Assembly (NCBI GenBank): GCA_963645945.1
Contig: CAVIUA010000028.1
Location: forward strand, 1 to 35,427
Direction: 5' to 3'
Length of the DNA stretch: 35,427 nucleotides
DNA from: CAG-877 sp963645945
GTDB taxonomy: Bacteria; Bacillota_I; Bacilli_A; RF39; UBA660
Shown: piece after piece, positions 1 to 7,238 of the stretch
Layout: each line of letters begins with the position of its first letter
Numbering within the stretch: the stretch's first letter is position 1
The notes under the pieces: generated by a model
The model's database searches: none
The model's input: the letters and a program-made list of their open reading frames with translations, nothing else
What the model was told of the DNA's origin: nothing
Translations under genes and position numbers: made by a program

Positions 1-23
1 AAAAAGTGGAGCCTTTCGGCTCC
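1..23 (-). terminator. Intrinsic terminator
   Basis: A six-bp GC-rich stem GGAGCC/GGCTCC with a GAAA tetraloop is followed, after AC, by at least five T residues on the minus strand. The window ends inside the T run. Confidence 0.7.
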
Positions 24-92
24 TTCAGGGGGTTCGGTTGAATATACTCTCACACATAACCGTGAGAGATATCGGCGTGACATGCATCACGC
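1..92 (-). ncRNA. Candidate structured small RNA or riboswitch, family not recognised
   Basis: This is the only GC-rich stretch near the left edge. Read on the minus strand it contains three consecutive hairpins: GCGTGA/TCACGC (about 77-94), CTCTCAC/GTGTGAGAG (about 47-68) and GGAGCC-GAAA-GGCTCC (8-23) followed by AC and a T run to the window edge. A consensus-like promoter lies just upstream (99-127). The stop codon of the preceding gene is about 65 nt upstream, so this is more than its 3' untranslated tail. It could be a free-standing RNA of about 90 nt or a leader that attenuates a gene beyond the window. I checked it by eye against tmRNA, SRP RNA, 5S, T-box and common riboswitch cores and found no match. 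Confidence 0.5.
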
Positions 93-98
93 ATCTTA

Positions 99-127
99 AT
101 AATAAATTAATTTCCATGAATTGTCAA
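99..127 (-). promoter_or_regulatory. Promoter of the left-edge small RNA
   Basis: On the minus strand there is a perfect -35 TTGACA (122-127), a 17-bp spacer and a -10 TATTAT (99-104, 5/6 match). Transcription would start near position 92, at the foot of the first RNA hairpin. This is among the closest consensus promoters in the window. Confidence 0.6.
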
Positions 128-157
128 TTAATTCAAAATAAATATTTTTACTTTACA

Positions 158-1738
158 CTAGAAAGAATCAATCTCAAAAATTTTAGTAAGTACTCTAGAG
201 CTAAATTTTTCAATGAATTTAGCCGTTTTTTTATCAAAATACCATGCACAAAATTCTACTCTTTTGACACGTCTCTTTTTTGCCAAAGAAACCACATAAT
301 TAACAAGTTCCGTACCAATCCCTCTTTCTCTATAGCTTTCTTTAACATAAATATTTTCAATTTCAATATAGGAAAAACCAGTAAATTTACTATAACCAAC
401 AAGCATATTATAATTAATTCGTATAAATCCAACAATTTTATCATTAATAGTATAAACAAAACACGTATTTAATGTTCTCTTATCACAATAACTTTTAAAT
501 CGAGACTTAGAAAGTTCCGGTCCAGCAGTAAAAATATCTTTTCTATTTTTATTCATAAACTTATGATACTCAGAAATAATTTCATAAACCTCTCTATAAT
601 CGCTATCAATAACTCTTCTAATTCCATCTTTAAAAGGTTTCTTTTTTACAACAATCAATGGAACTAACATTTCCTTTTCCGTTAAACCAGAACAACTAGC
701 CATACATATAGAATCATCTTCCTCATTTACCAAATAATATTTATAAATAGAAACAGCTATAAAGTCATAAAGTGAATCCTTTAAATGATTATGTTCTATC
801 CCATCACCAAACATTTTATTATCAATAGCCTCACTATAATTCATAAGTAAAAAATACTCACCTAATTCTCTATCAAAAATTGTTTTAAATTTTTCTTTAT
901 ACCCTTCCCTAACTTTAATACCAACACATCTATTTTCAATATAGAAAGTTTTATCAATAAGTTCATATATTGAACTATATTTCTTTAAAACAATAGGACT
1001 ACAATTTATATTACCATGATCAGCTGTAATAAAAATAATAGAATCATGCAATTCACTACATAGTTTTCTAGTTTCTTCATCTATTTTTACTATCTCATCA
1101 TGAGCTTTATCTTTAATAATACCATTGTCACGTATTGAACAATTAGGTTCTTCAAAATAAGCATATATTAACTTTTTTCCAGAATTTTTACTTAAATTAA
1201 TAATTCTATTATATGCCTCTTCTCTACCTTCATAAGCACCAATACCAAAAGGAAAAATACCATACGCCTTATTCTCACCAGTTGCATTAATCCTATCAAT
1301 TATACTCTCATATTCCAAATTCTCTTTTAAAAATTCTTTACTAACACCATCATCAGTTCCATTAACACACCCAGTCATAACATTAACAGTCTTATCTAAA
1401 TCCTTAAAATAAATATTCTCACCAAGAATACCATGTTCATAAGGAGACTTAGCACTTAAAAAAGAAGTAGTCGCCGCAATTGACGTAGAAGGAAATACCG
1501 AAGTAAGATCAGACATTTTATTAGTAAGTAAAAAACTATCCTCTTCCAAATTCTTATCTAATATTTTAGTACCTAGACCTGAATAAAATAAAATAACAAT
1601 GTTCTTATATTTTTCCTCTCTAAACAACTTATCAACTCTTCGCAAAGTTCCATATCGACATTCTATACCAAATTCTTTTAATATAGAAGAAGACAAATTA
1701 ATTAAACATTTTTCATAATTAGGATACAACGTTGCCAT
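158..1738 (-). CDS. Alkaline-phosphatase-superfamily phosphodiesterase fused to a GNAT acetyltransferase
   Basis: This is a predicted 526-residue cytosolic protein with no signal peptide or membrane segment. Residues 1 to about 370 look like a type I phosphodiesterase/nucleotide pyrophosphatase (PglZ/NPP branch of the alkaline phosphatase superfamily). The segment FPSTSIAATTSF (from residue 82) is followed by SPYEHGILG, the usual nucleophile-Thr and HG region. TADHGN near residue 240 is a metal-binding motif. Residues from about 375 to the end form a GNAT fold, with IENIYVKESYRERGIGTELV matching the acetyl-CoA-binding motif A. I chose ATG at 1738 over the upstream in-frame GTG at 1747 because GGAG sits about 10 nt before it. 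The gene has its own extended -10 promoter downstream of the recG terminator. The substrate of neither half can be told from sequence. Confidence 0.8.
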   Translation of the reverse strand: MATLYPNYEKCLINLSSSILKEFGIECRYGTLRRVDKLFREEKYKNIVILFYSGLGTKILDKNLEEDSFLLTNKMSDLTSVFPSTSIAATTSFLSAKSPYEHGILGENIYFKDLDKTVNVMTGCVNGTDDGVSKEFLKENLEYESIIDRINATGENKAYGIFPFGIGAYEGREEAYNRIINLSKNSGKKLIYAYFEEPNCSIRDNGIIKDKAHDEIVKIDEETRKLCSELHDSIIFITADHGNINCSPIVLKKYSSIYELIDKTFYIENRCVGIKVREGYKEKFKTIFDRELGEYFLLMNYSEAIDNKMFGDGIEHNHLKDSLYDFIAVSIYKYYLVNEEDDSICMASCSGLTEKEMLVPLIVVKKKPFKDGIRRVIDSDYREVYEIISEYHKFMNKNRKDIFTAGPELSKSRFKSYCDKRTLNTCFVYTINDKIVGFIRINYNMLVGYSKFTGFSYIEIENIYVKESYRERGIGTELVNYVVSLAKKRRVKRVEFCAWYFDKKTAKFIEKFSSRVLTKIFEIDSF

Positions 1739-1763
1739 AAAAAACACACTCCAGTCTACAAAA

Positions 1764-1772
1764 ATTATAACA
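1764..1772 (-). promoter_or_regulatory. Extended -10 promoter for the phosphodiesterase-GNAT gene
   Basis: Minus strand TGTTATAAT: a perfect TATAAT with the TGn extension, about 26 nt before the chosen ATG. No good -35 lies at 17 bp, as expected for extended -10 promoters. It sits just after the recG terminator, so the downstream gene can be transcribed independently. Confidence 0.6.
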
Positions 1773-1773
1773 C

Positions 1774-1797
1774 AAAAAAAGATAGAGTAACCCTATC
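1774..1797 (-). terminator. Intrinsic terminator of recG
   Basis: On the minus strand a seven-bp stem (GATAGGG/CTCTATC with one G-U pair, loop TTA) is followed by seven T residues. The stem overlaps the recG TAG stop codon. Confidence 0.65.
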
Positions 1798-3784
1798 CTT
1801 CTGTAATATCAGCTATTAATTTTTTCTTTAAATCATATTCATCAGTACTTTTATCTAATAAATATTCTTTAGAATCTTTTTTTGCTTGTAACAAAATCTT
1901 ATAATCATCTCTTATATTAGCAATTTTAAAAGACATATCACCAGATTGTTTAGTACCAAATAAATCACCATGTCCCCTTAATTTGAAGTCAGCTTCACTA
2001 ATAACAAATCCATCATCAACAGTTTCCATTATCTTTAATCTTTCAGCGTCACTATCACTAATTAAAATACATTGTGATTTAAAACTACCTCTTCCTACTC
2101 TACCTCTTAATTGGTGTAATGTAGAAAGTCCAAATCTATCGGCATCAAATATAACCATAGTAGTAGCGTTAGAAACATCAACACCAACTTCAACTACAGT
2201 TGTAGATATAAGTATTTGAATTTTATTTTCCTTAAATTGTTCCATTATAGCATCTTTTGCTCCAGTTGCCATTTTCCCATGAACAATATCAATTTTATAT
2301 TTATCACCAAAGGCCAATTTCATTTGATCTTTTAAATTACAAACTGTTGCTAGATCAGAATTTTCACTATCTTCAATTAAAGGCGCAATAACATATACTT
2401 GATGTCCTTCTTTTAACTCTTTATACATAAGTTCTAAAACATCTTTAATTTCACTATTCTTCTTAACAAAAGTATCGATTTTTTGCCTACCTTTAGGTCT
2501 CATTTTAATAGTAGATACATCCATATCTCCAAAAATAGTTAATGCATAAGTTCTAGGTATAGGTGTAGCACTCATATATAAAACATCTGGCTTTACACCC
2601 TTATTTTGTAAATTAGCTCTTTGATGAACACCAAATCTATGTTGTTCATCAGTTATAACTAAACCTAAATTATTATAAACAACATCATCCTGAATTAAAG
2701 CATGAGTACCAACTACCATTGAAATACTTCCATCCTTTAAACCAGAATATATTCTTAATTTATCTTTTTTAGAAGTAGAACCAGTAAGAAGCTCTATTTT
2801 TATATCACTATCATTTATAAAATCAACTAAATTTTTGTAATGTTGTGTTGCTAGTATTTCTGTAGGAGCCATTAAAGCACTCTGATATCCAGAAAAATAA
2901 TTAGCAAGCATCGCAATAAAAGACACAATTGTCTTACCGGAACCAACATCACCTTGTAATAATCTATTCATTCTACTAGGAGATTCTAAGTCACTAAAAA
3001 TTTCATCAATTGCCTTCATTTGATCATCAGTTAACTCAAAAGATAATTTTTTAATAAACTTATCGATTTTACTTCTATCAATTTCCCTAGTCAAACCATT
3101 ATTCTTCTTTTTATTTTGAACCTTTAAATAATTAATCTTAAACATAAAAGCAAATAATTCTTCATATTTAAGTCTAATTGTTACTTCCTTTAACTTATCC
3201 ATAGTTGAAGGATTATGAACAATATTTAAAGATGTCTTCTTATTTAAAAAATTATATTTTTCCAAATAACTACTTGGTATATAATCAGGTATTTCTTTTC
3301 CAAACATCAATAAAGCCATATTAATATATGTAGACATATTTTTATTTGTAAGACCAGATGTACAATGATATACTGGCTCTATTTTTACTTTATTCATCAA
3401 TGTCTCTAATTTTATATCTGATGCTGTTATAACATTTTTACTTTTATCTAATTTACCAATGACAGTAACTCCAGTACCAACTAAAAGTTGTGACTTTAAA
3501 AAAGCTCTATTAAATATAGAAACTCCAACAACACCAGATGCTGTTACTAATCTAAAATTCATTTTATTAAGCCCAGCTTTAAAGTGCATTAAAATAGGAA
3601 CACTTTCAATTTTTCCATCTATTATTATTTTTCCCCCATCTTCCACTTCATTAAGATTACATCTTTCAAGAATTTCATAACGAAATGGATAATGTGTAAC
3701 TAAGTCTTCAACAGTATAAATATTAATTTTATTTAATAAAGAAAGAGATTTAGGACCAATGCCTTTTACATCTTTTAACTGCAT
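1793..3784 (-). CDS. recG: ATP-dependent DNA helicase RecG
   Basis: This 663-residue superfamily 2 helicase reverses and processes stalled replication forks and branched recombination intermediates. The N-terminus (LKDVKGIGPKSLSLLNKINI) is the usual helix-hairpin-helix-like RecG start. An OB-fold wedge domain covers roughly residues 55-140. Walker A GDVGSGKT lies near 278, the DEQH box near 378 and the MSATPIPRT motif III near 405. The C-terminal helicase motif DADRFGLSTLHQLRGRVGRG and the TRG-like tail are also present. Length is close to the family norm of about 680 residues. AGGAAG about 10 nt upstream supports the ATG. Transcription is probably from the extended -10 site at 3810-3818, and the gene ends in its own terminator, so it looks monocistronic. 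Confidence 0.97.
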   Translation of the reverse strand: MQLKDVKGIGPKSLSLLNKINIYTVEDLVTHYPFRYEILERCNLNEVEDGGKIIIDGKIESVPILMHFKAGLNKMNFRLVTASGVVGVSIFNRAFLKSQLLVGTGVTVIGKLDKSKNVITASDIKLETLMNKVKIEPVYHCTSGLTNKNMSTYINMALLMFGKEIPDYIPSSYLEKYNFLNKKTSLNIVHNPSTMDKLKEVTIRLKYEELFAFMFKINYLKVQNKKKNNGLTREIDRSKIDKFIKKLSFELTDDQMKAIDEIFSDLESPSRMNRLLQGDVGSGKTIVSFIAMLANYFSGYQSALMAPTEILATQHYKNLVDFINDSDIKIELLTGSTSKKDKLRIYSGLKDGSISMVVGTHALIQDDVVYNNLGLVITDEQHRFGVHQRANLQNKGVKPDVLYMSATPIPRTYALTIFGDMDVSTIKMRPKGRQKIDTFVKKNSEIKDVLELMYKELKEGHQVYVIAPLIEDSENSDLATVCNLKDQMKLAFGDKYKIDIVHGKMATGAKDAIMEQFKENKIQILISTTVVEVGVDVSNATTMVIFDADRFGLSTLHQLRGRVGRGSFKSQCILISDSDAERLKIMETVDDGFVISEADFKLRGHGDLFGTKQSGDMSFKIANIRDDYKILLQAKKDSKEYLLDKSTDEYDLKKKLIADITEG

Positions 3785-3809
3785 GATAGTATCACTTCCT
3801 TCTTGGCAT

Positions 3810-3818
3810 ATTATAGCA
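3810..3818 (-). promoter_or_regulatory. Extended -10 promoter of recG
   Basis: Minus strand TGCTATAAT: perfect TATAAT plus TGn, about 25 nt before the recG start codon, with no convincing -35 at the normal distance. Confidence 0.6.
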
Positions 3819-3900
3819 TAACAAGATTTTTTTTTAAAGAAATAAACGTAAAATTTACACGATTTTCGACATTTCCCAATTTTCTTCTAAATGTTAAATC

Positions 3901-3931
3901 AAAAAAAGATGTAAACAATCAAGTCTACATC
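3901..3931 (-). terminator. Intrinsic terminator of the unknown 4-6 kb cassette
   Basis: Minus strand stem GATGTAGAC/GTTTACATC (nine pairs, one G-U) with a TTGATT loop, followed by seven T residues. It lies about 20 nt after the stop codon at 3952 and separates this cassette from recG. Confidence 0.75.
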
Positions 3932-3951
3932 ATCTAACTTATATTAATATT

Positions 3952-4254
3952 TTATTTTTTCTTATCAGTAATACCAGCAGCAGCTTGACTAGCAGTAGCT
4001 GTCCCAGTCGCAACTTTAGATGCCAAATCTATTGAGTCCATCATAGCGTTATATTCATTAATACTTTCTTGAACTACATCTAATTTAGATTGCATGGCAT
4101 TTCCAATTGCCTGATATACTTCTGTTGTTTTATCTATATCTGGAGAAATATTATAATAATATGCTAAATCAAGTAACTGGTCTTCTGGAAGGTCATTAAC
4201 AGCGGCGTTTATTCTTTCTATATCGGGAATAAATTCAGTCTCACCTTTATATCC
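3952..4254 (-). pseudogene. Out-of-frame C-terminal continuation of the 4218-5927 protein
   Basis: A 100-codon open stretch begins right after a TAA (4255-4257) and ends at TAA 3952-3954. It has no ATG, GTG or TTG near its beginning and no ribosome binding site; the first Met is about 53 codons in. Its composition is protein-like and acidic/amphipathic, with an Ala/Thr-rich tail ending DKKK. It overlaps the end of the preceding frame by about 37 nt in the -1 frame. A single -1 shift between 4218 and 4257 would join VTKD of the upstream frame to this segment, giving a protein about 90 residues longer. I therefore read it as the severed or frameshift-expressed C-terminus of the upstream gene, not a separate gene. 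A sequencing indel would look the same. Confidence 0.6.
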
Positions 4255-5927
4255 TTAGTCACTTCTTTAGTATTATTATAAAGATTATTCAAATGTTCAG
4301 TTAAAGGTGTATCAAAGAATTCTTTAATATCAGACCCTGCTCTTTCCATCCAATTCCAAACTGTTTCACCAAACCATGAACCTTCGATATCATATTCACC
4401 TGAAACTTGATCCTGGTGTCCAGCTTCACTATCAGCTTCAATAGGATTAACCTCCTTCTGCATTCCCTCCAATACCTGATAATTTTCTTTTGCCTGTGTA
4501 ACATTTTCTATCATACCATAGTCATCAGTTCTTTCAGTTAACTCTCCATTATAATCAATTTTATTAATTTCAGGTTTTTCTGGAATCACTAAATAAATAT
4601 TATTTGGAACATCTTTAAATAATTTACGACTTATTTCTGGTAACAATGTACCATCTTTTAATATATCTAATGCACTAAGTCCAGCAAGTCCCACAGTAGC
4701 AACAGTTTTAGCCGCATGACCAATTTTTACCATTGTATTTGCAAAATCACTTCTATCATTATTACATTCGCGTAATTTACCAACAAAAGAATGAATTTTT
4801 GCTTTCTGTTTTTTATCACATGACTCAATACACTGAGTTAATTGTTGCAAAGTAGTTAGGGTTTCCTTAAACTCTACATTCATTTCATCAGTCATATATT
4901 CATAAACCAAATTGAATAATATTTGTTCTTCTGGAGTATTACTTTTTAAAGTAATATCACGCATTTTATCAAACTCAGTTTTATTATCATCCTCATATTT
5001 CAAAGAATCAAATTCTAATAATTTTTTTTGTTCTTTCATACCAGAAAATTGACTATGCATATTTTTTACAGTCTTAACAGCTTGAGCACCTAAAATACTC
5101 GCAACACCAACTCCAGCACCAATAAGAGTCCCAGTAATAGATCCTGCAATTAAATTTTCTACAGCAAAAATATTTTCAAAAGTGTCCCCAATAACAGGAA
5201 TTCGTTCTAATATCGCTGTACCTACGCCTCCAGCACCAGCACTTGCCAAACCAGCATACTTACTATTTGTTAATTCATATAAAACTGTACCTAAAGCAGT
5301 ACCATTGATTGGTGCTGCCATAATAGCTGGATCTACAGAATTAATAGCAGTTGCAATTCCAGTACCAGTTACAAGACCAGCACCAGCAACAGCTGTAGTT
5401 TTCTTTATAGATTTAAATATTGAATTTTTCTTCTTGCTCTCAATTCTATCATTTACATCAATACCTTTTCCTAACTTAGTATTAATAGTATTACACAACA
5501 TTTTCTTTTTTTCAAAGTCCAGACCATAAATAGCTTGTCTTAACGATAAATAACCTGTATCCAAATAGTTAACATTATTATTTTTCAAAAAATCTCGTAT
5601 AGTAGTCTGAACGTCTTCTGAGAATCTAGTATCAGTAACAACACCAGAAGCATCCGTAGTTATTTCCAATTCATTTAAAATTTTATTACATTCAGACTCT
5701 TGAGAAATAACATTACCAGCTTTTCTGTTCTTTGCAAGTTTATAAACAGAATTAGCCATTAAAGTGCCAGACACTACCAACTTAGAAACTACTGTCGGTG
5801 CTAATATTACAGCAGCTCTACTAGCAAGACCAAACGTAGTAGCTTTAGCAATTGGCTTAAAAAACTTTTCTGATTTCTTAAAAAATTTTTGCACACTATT
5901 AGCACTACTATTTTCTAAATTTTCCAA
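4218..5927 (-). CDS. Large Gly/Ala-rich membrane-associated protein of unknown function (possibly disrupted)
   Basis: I do not recognise this 569-codon frame. An N-terminal basic, Phe-rich segment precedes a hydrophobic stretch (about residues 30-60). Residues about 175-215 and 245-290 are long Gly/Ala-rich hydrophobic segments of glycine-zipper type (for example VAGAGLVTGTGIATAI and LIAGSITGTLIGAGVGVASI). A further one lies near 405-425. The C-terminal third is hydrophilic and acidic. The only plausible start is a TTG at 5927 without a clear ribosome binding site, 15 nt after the in-frame TAG that ends the 77-codon gene upstream; the two share one reading frame. The 3' end runs out of frame into another 100 open codons. 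It may therefore be a broken gene, a reinitiation product or a sequence-error artefact. Glycine zippers suggest membrane insertion, but no function can be assigned. Confidence 0.55.
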   Translation of the reverse strand: MENLENSSANSVQKFFKKSEKFFKPIAKATTFGLASRAAVILAPTVVSKLVVSGTLMANSVYKLAKNRKAGNVISQESECNKILNELEITTDASGVVTDTRFSEDVQTTIRDFLKNNNVNYLDTGYLSLRQAIYGLDFEKKKMLCNTINTKLGKGIDVNDRIESKKKNSIFKSIKKTTAVAGAGLVTGTGIATAINSVDPAIMAAPINGTALGTVLYELTNSKYAGLASAGAGGVGTAILERIPVIGDTFENIFAVENLIAGSITGTLIGAGVGVASILGAQAVKTVKNMHSQFSGMKEQKKLLEFDSLKYEDDNKTEFDKMRDITLKSNTPEEQILFNLVYEYMTDEMNVEFKETLTTLQQLTQCIESCDKKQKAKIHSFVGKLRECNNDRSDFANTMVKIGHAAKTVATVGLAGLSALDILKDGTLLPEISRKLFKDVPNNIYLVIPEKPEINKIDYNGELTERTDDYGMIENVTQAKENYQVLEGMQKEVNPIEADSEAGHQDQVSGEYDIEGSWFGETVWNWMERAGSDIKEFFDTPLTEHLNNLYNNTKEVTKDIKVRLNLFPI

Positions 5928-5942
5928 CAGCTCATCAAGATT

Positions 5943-6176
5943 CTAAGATATTCCATCTATTTTAAGTAAAGCATTATCATATAAGACTTCCGGCAACTTA
6001 TCTTTAAGTTCCTTTTTTACAGAAGAAACATCAATACAATCAGCACTAATCTCAATATTATCATTTTTTAAGGCCTCTCTAATTAAATTAACTTTTTCCC
6101 TCTGAGCTTTTTTAGTTAATTCACTTTGTGTTTTTTGCTTAGCCGCCTGTAACTTATCCTCAAAAACACCACTCAT
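5943..6176 (-). CDS. Small charged helical protein, second gene of unknown cassette
   Basis: A 77-residue protein whose first half is Lys/Gln-rich and probably helical or coiled-coil (DKLQAAKQKTQSELTKKAQR). No membrane segment or known motif is seen. Its ATG overlaps the end of the upstream 65-residue gene by 17 bp, which suggests translational coupling; AAAGGA about 12 nt upstream is a weak ribosome binding site. It ends in TAG, and the same frame then stays open into the large downstream protein. It could be a genuine small protein or the severed N-terminus of that protein. Confidence 0.6.
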   Translation of the reverse strand: MSGVFEDKLQAAKQKTQSELTKKAQREKVNLIREALKNDNIEISADCIDVSSVKKELKDKLPEVLYDNALLKIDGIS

Positions 6177-6357
6177 CTAAAACACCATCCTTTGAAACAT
6201 TATTAGTTGGTGTATTAACATTTTTTCTTTCTAAGGAAGTTTTATATATTTTTTCAACATCGTTAAGTTGATCCATATATATAGCAAGTTCCCAAAATGA
6301 TAAAGTACTTAATTCTTCATCACTTAAAAATTTAAAGTTTTCAATCGAACTTTCCAT
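6160..6357 (-). CDS. Small acidic protein, first gene of unknown cassette
   Basis: A 65-residue protein with a mostly helical, acidic N-terminal half (FKFLSDEELSTLSFWELAIYM) and a polar tail. I do not recognise the family. The start is well supported by AGGAGTGAT five nt before the ATG. It is the first gene of a three-gene minus-strand cassette that ends at the terminator at 3901-3931. Its stop lies inside the next gene, consistent with coupled translation and a shared role. Confidence 0.7.
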   Translation of the reverse strand: MESSIENFKFLSDEELSTLSFWELAIYMDQLNDVEKIYKTSLERKNVNTPTNNVSKDGVLDEWCF

Positions 6358-6460
6358 CTTATCACTCCTATAATAACATCATACCATAAAGACTACCAAC
6401 AAATAATTAAGTTTACATATCAAAAACACAAAACTTTTTCAATTTTTTTCCACTTTTTTG

Positions 6461-6489
6461 TTGACAAATATCAAACTTTCGATTAGTAT
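6461..6489 (+). promoter_or_regulatory. Promoter of the plus-strand structured RNA
   Basis: Perfect -35 TTGACA (6461-6466), 17-bp spacer, -10 TAGTAT (6484-6489, 4/6 match). The predicted start is near 6496, immediately before the first hairpin. Confidence 0.5.
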
Positions 6490-6495
6490 AAGAAC

Positions 6496-6629
6496 TACCA
6501 ATTCGGAATTAGGCGAATTGGTCGCTAGTATCACACTAGCCAACCCCTTTTTATTCTTTTTGGAAGCTGTCCAATAGGATGGCTTCTTATATAGAAAACT
6601 AAAAAAGATGTTTGCCGACGTCTTTTTTT
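6496..6629 (+). ncRNA. Candidate plus-strand structured RNA with four hairpins
   Basis: In order the stretch holds: a nine-bp stem ACCAATTCG/CGAATTGGT (6497-6522); GCTAGT/ACTAGC (6524-6540) followed by CAACCCC and T5; an interrupted stem GAAGC-TCC/GGA-GCTTC (about 6561-6585); and a terminator-like GATGT/ACGTC stem with eight T residues (6607-6629). The last stem pairs better on the plus strand because it uses a G-U pair, which supports plus-strand transcription, as does the promoter at 6461-6489. A minus-strand open frame here (6439-6654) is not protein-like. The family is unknown; it could be a free RNA with two alternative 3' ends. Confidence 0.45.
6607..6629 (+). terminator. Intrinsic terminator of the plus-strand RNA
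   Basis: Stem GATGT/ACGTC with loop TTGCCG and a run of eight T residues on the plus strand. Confidence 0.55.
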
Positions 6630-6695
6630 TATTTAAAAATATTGTTTCAATCATACATTAAAATAATATTAACTAAATATTAAATTAAATTTTTT

Positions 6696-7126
6696 TCAAG
6701 CAATAGGACCAATGAAAAAAATTTGTAATGAATATGCCAATATATTTTTTTTCACTAAATAACAATATAATTACTTATAATATGACTACTTATTAAATGT
6801 TGAACAAATAAAGCATATATACTCATTAATCCTACCATAAGTAAAACCGTAAAAGTCTAAATACAAACAATACCAAAAATTTTACTATTTTTTTTAAAAT
6901 CAACAACTTTAAATGCTAATTTTCTAGAAACTGGACCAGCAAGAAAAGAAGCTAATATGAAAACAATCAATACTTCTATTGAAAATTTTTTAAAGCAACA
7001 AAAAAAAGGATCATTAATTAATCAAGTAAAAAAATTAACTGCCAATGTATAAACTAACATAAAGTATGTCATCAAAGAAGCAACAATTAAAGTAAATATA
7101 ATACTTTGAAATTACGTTTTAAACAT
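6696..7126 (-). pseudogene. Decayed DUF2798-family membrane protein gene
   Basis: A perfect ribosome binding site (AAAGGAGG, seven nt spacing) precedes ATG at 7126, but the frame meets TAA at codon 5. Read past lesions, the fragments are MFKT-stop-FQSIIFTLIVASLMTYFMLVYTLAV, then after a frame change VLIVFILASFLAGPVSRKLAF, then a TAG followed by TFTVLLMVGLMSIYALFVQH. A final piece contains SLQIFFIGPIA. The two-fold repeat of a Met-rich transmembrane pair and a GP(V/I) segment is the DUF2798 pattern. At least four in-frame stops and one frame change make it non-functional. The lesions include TAA, TAG and TGA, so a variant code would not rescue it. The last stop (TGA 6696-6698) marks the end I can trace. 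Confidence 0.75.
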
Positions 7127-7155
7127 TATATTTCCTCCTTTCATAATAATGCAAC

Positions 7156-7203
7156 AGGTATTTTTCAAAAAAAAATACCATTTGATCGCAGCCAATGACC
7201 AAA
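7156..7203 (-). terminator. Probable terminator of the protease/anchor operon
   Basis: Minus strand stem TTTGGTC/GATCAAA (7181-7203) is followed after six bases by nine T residues; a second stem GGTATTTTT/AAAAATACC (7156-7179) overlaps the T run. It lies about 35 nt after the stop at 7239 and upstream of the decayed gene's ribosome binding site. Confidence 0.45.
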
Positions 7204-7224
7204 CAGCATTTAATGTCTAAATAA

Positions 7225-7235
7225 TTGTAATACAA
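7225..7235. promoter_or_regulatory. Short perfect palindrome, possible operator
   Basis: TTGTAATACAA is an 11-bp inverted repeat directly after the stop codon at 7239 and about 100 bp upstream of the decayed DUF2798 gene. It resembles small MarR-type half-site pairs, but no regulator gene is adjacent. Chance occurrence in AT-rich DNA is possible. Confidence 0.2.
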
Positions 7236-7238
7236 AAA

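Noticed and set aside
1..96. tRNA, SRP RNA, tmRNA or 5S rRNA at the left edge
   Set aside because: No cloverleaf, SRP apical loop, tmRNA ends or 5S core were found; the three simple hairpins do not fit any of them.
38..472. Plus-strand open frame of 144 codons
   Set aside because: It lies opposite the GNAT domain of the phosphodiesterase fusion, has low-complexity Ile/Asn/Lys/Phe composition and no ribosome binding site, and it begins inside the candidate RNA.
5182..5529. Plus-strand Pro/Ala/Val-rich open frame
   Set aside because: It is antisense to the Gly/Ala-rich hydrophobic segments of the large unknown protein; there is no ribosome binding site.
6439..6654. Minus-strand open frame of 71 codons
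   Set aside because: It runs through four hairpins and a promoter on the other strand, has no ribosome binding site and a composition unlike real proteins here; the structured RNA explains the region better.
5943..7126. Stop-codon reassignment (UGA or UAG read as sense)
   Set aside because: Intact genes end with TAG (recG, phosphodiesterase) and TGA (genes ending at 7239, 23241, 23720 and 34655), and the decayed DUF2798 gene contains TAA as well, so a variant code would not restore it.
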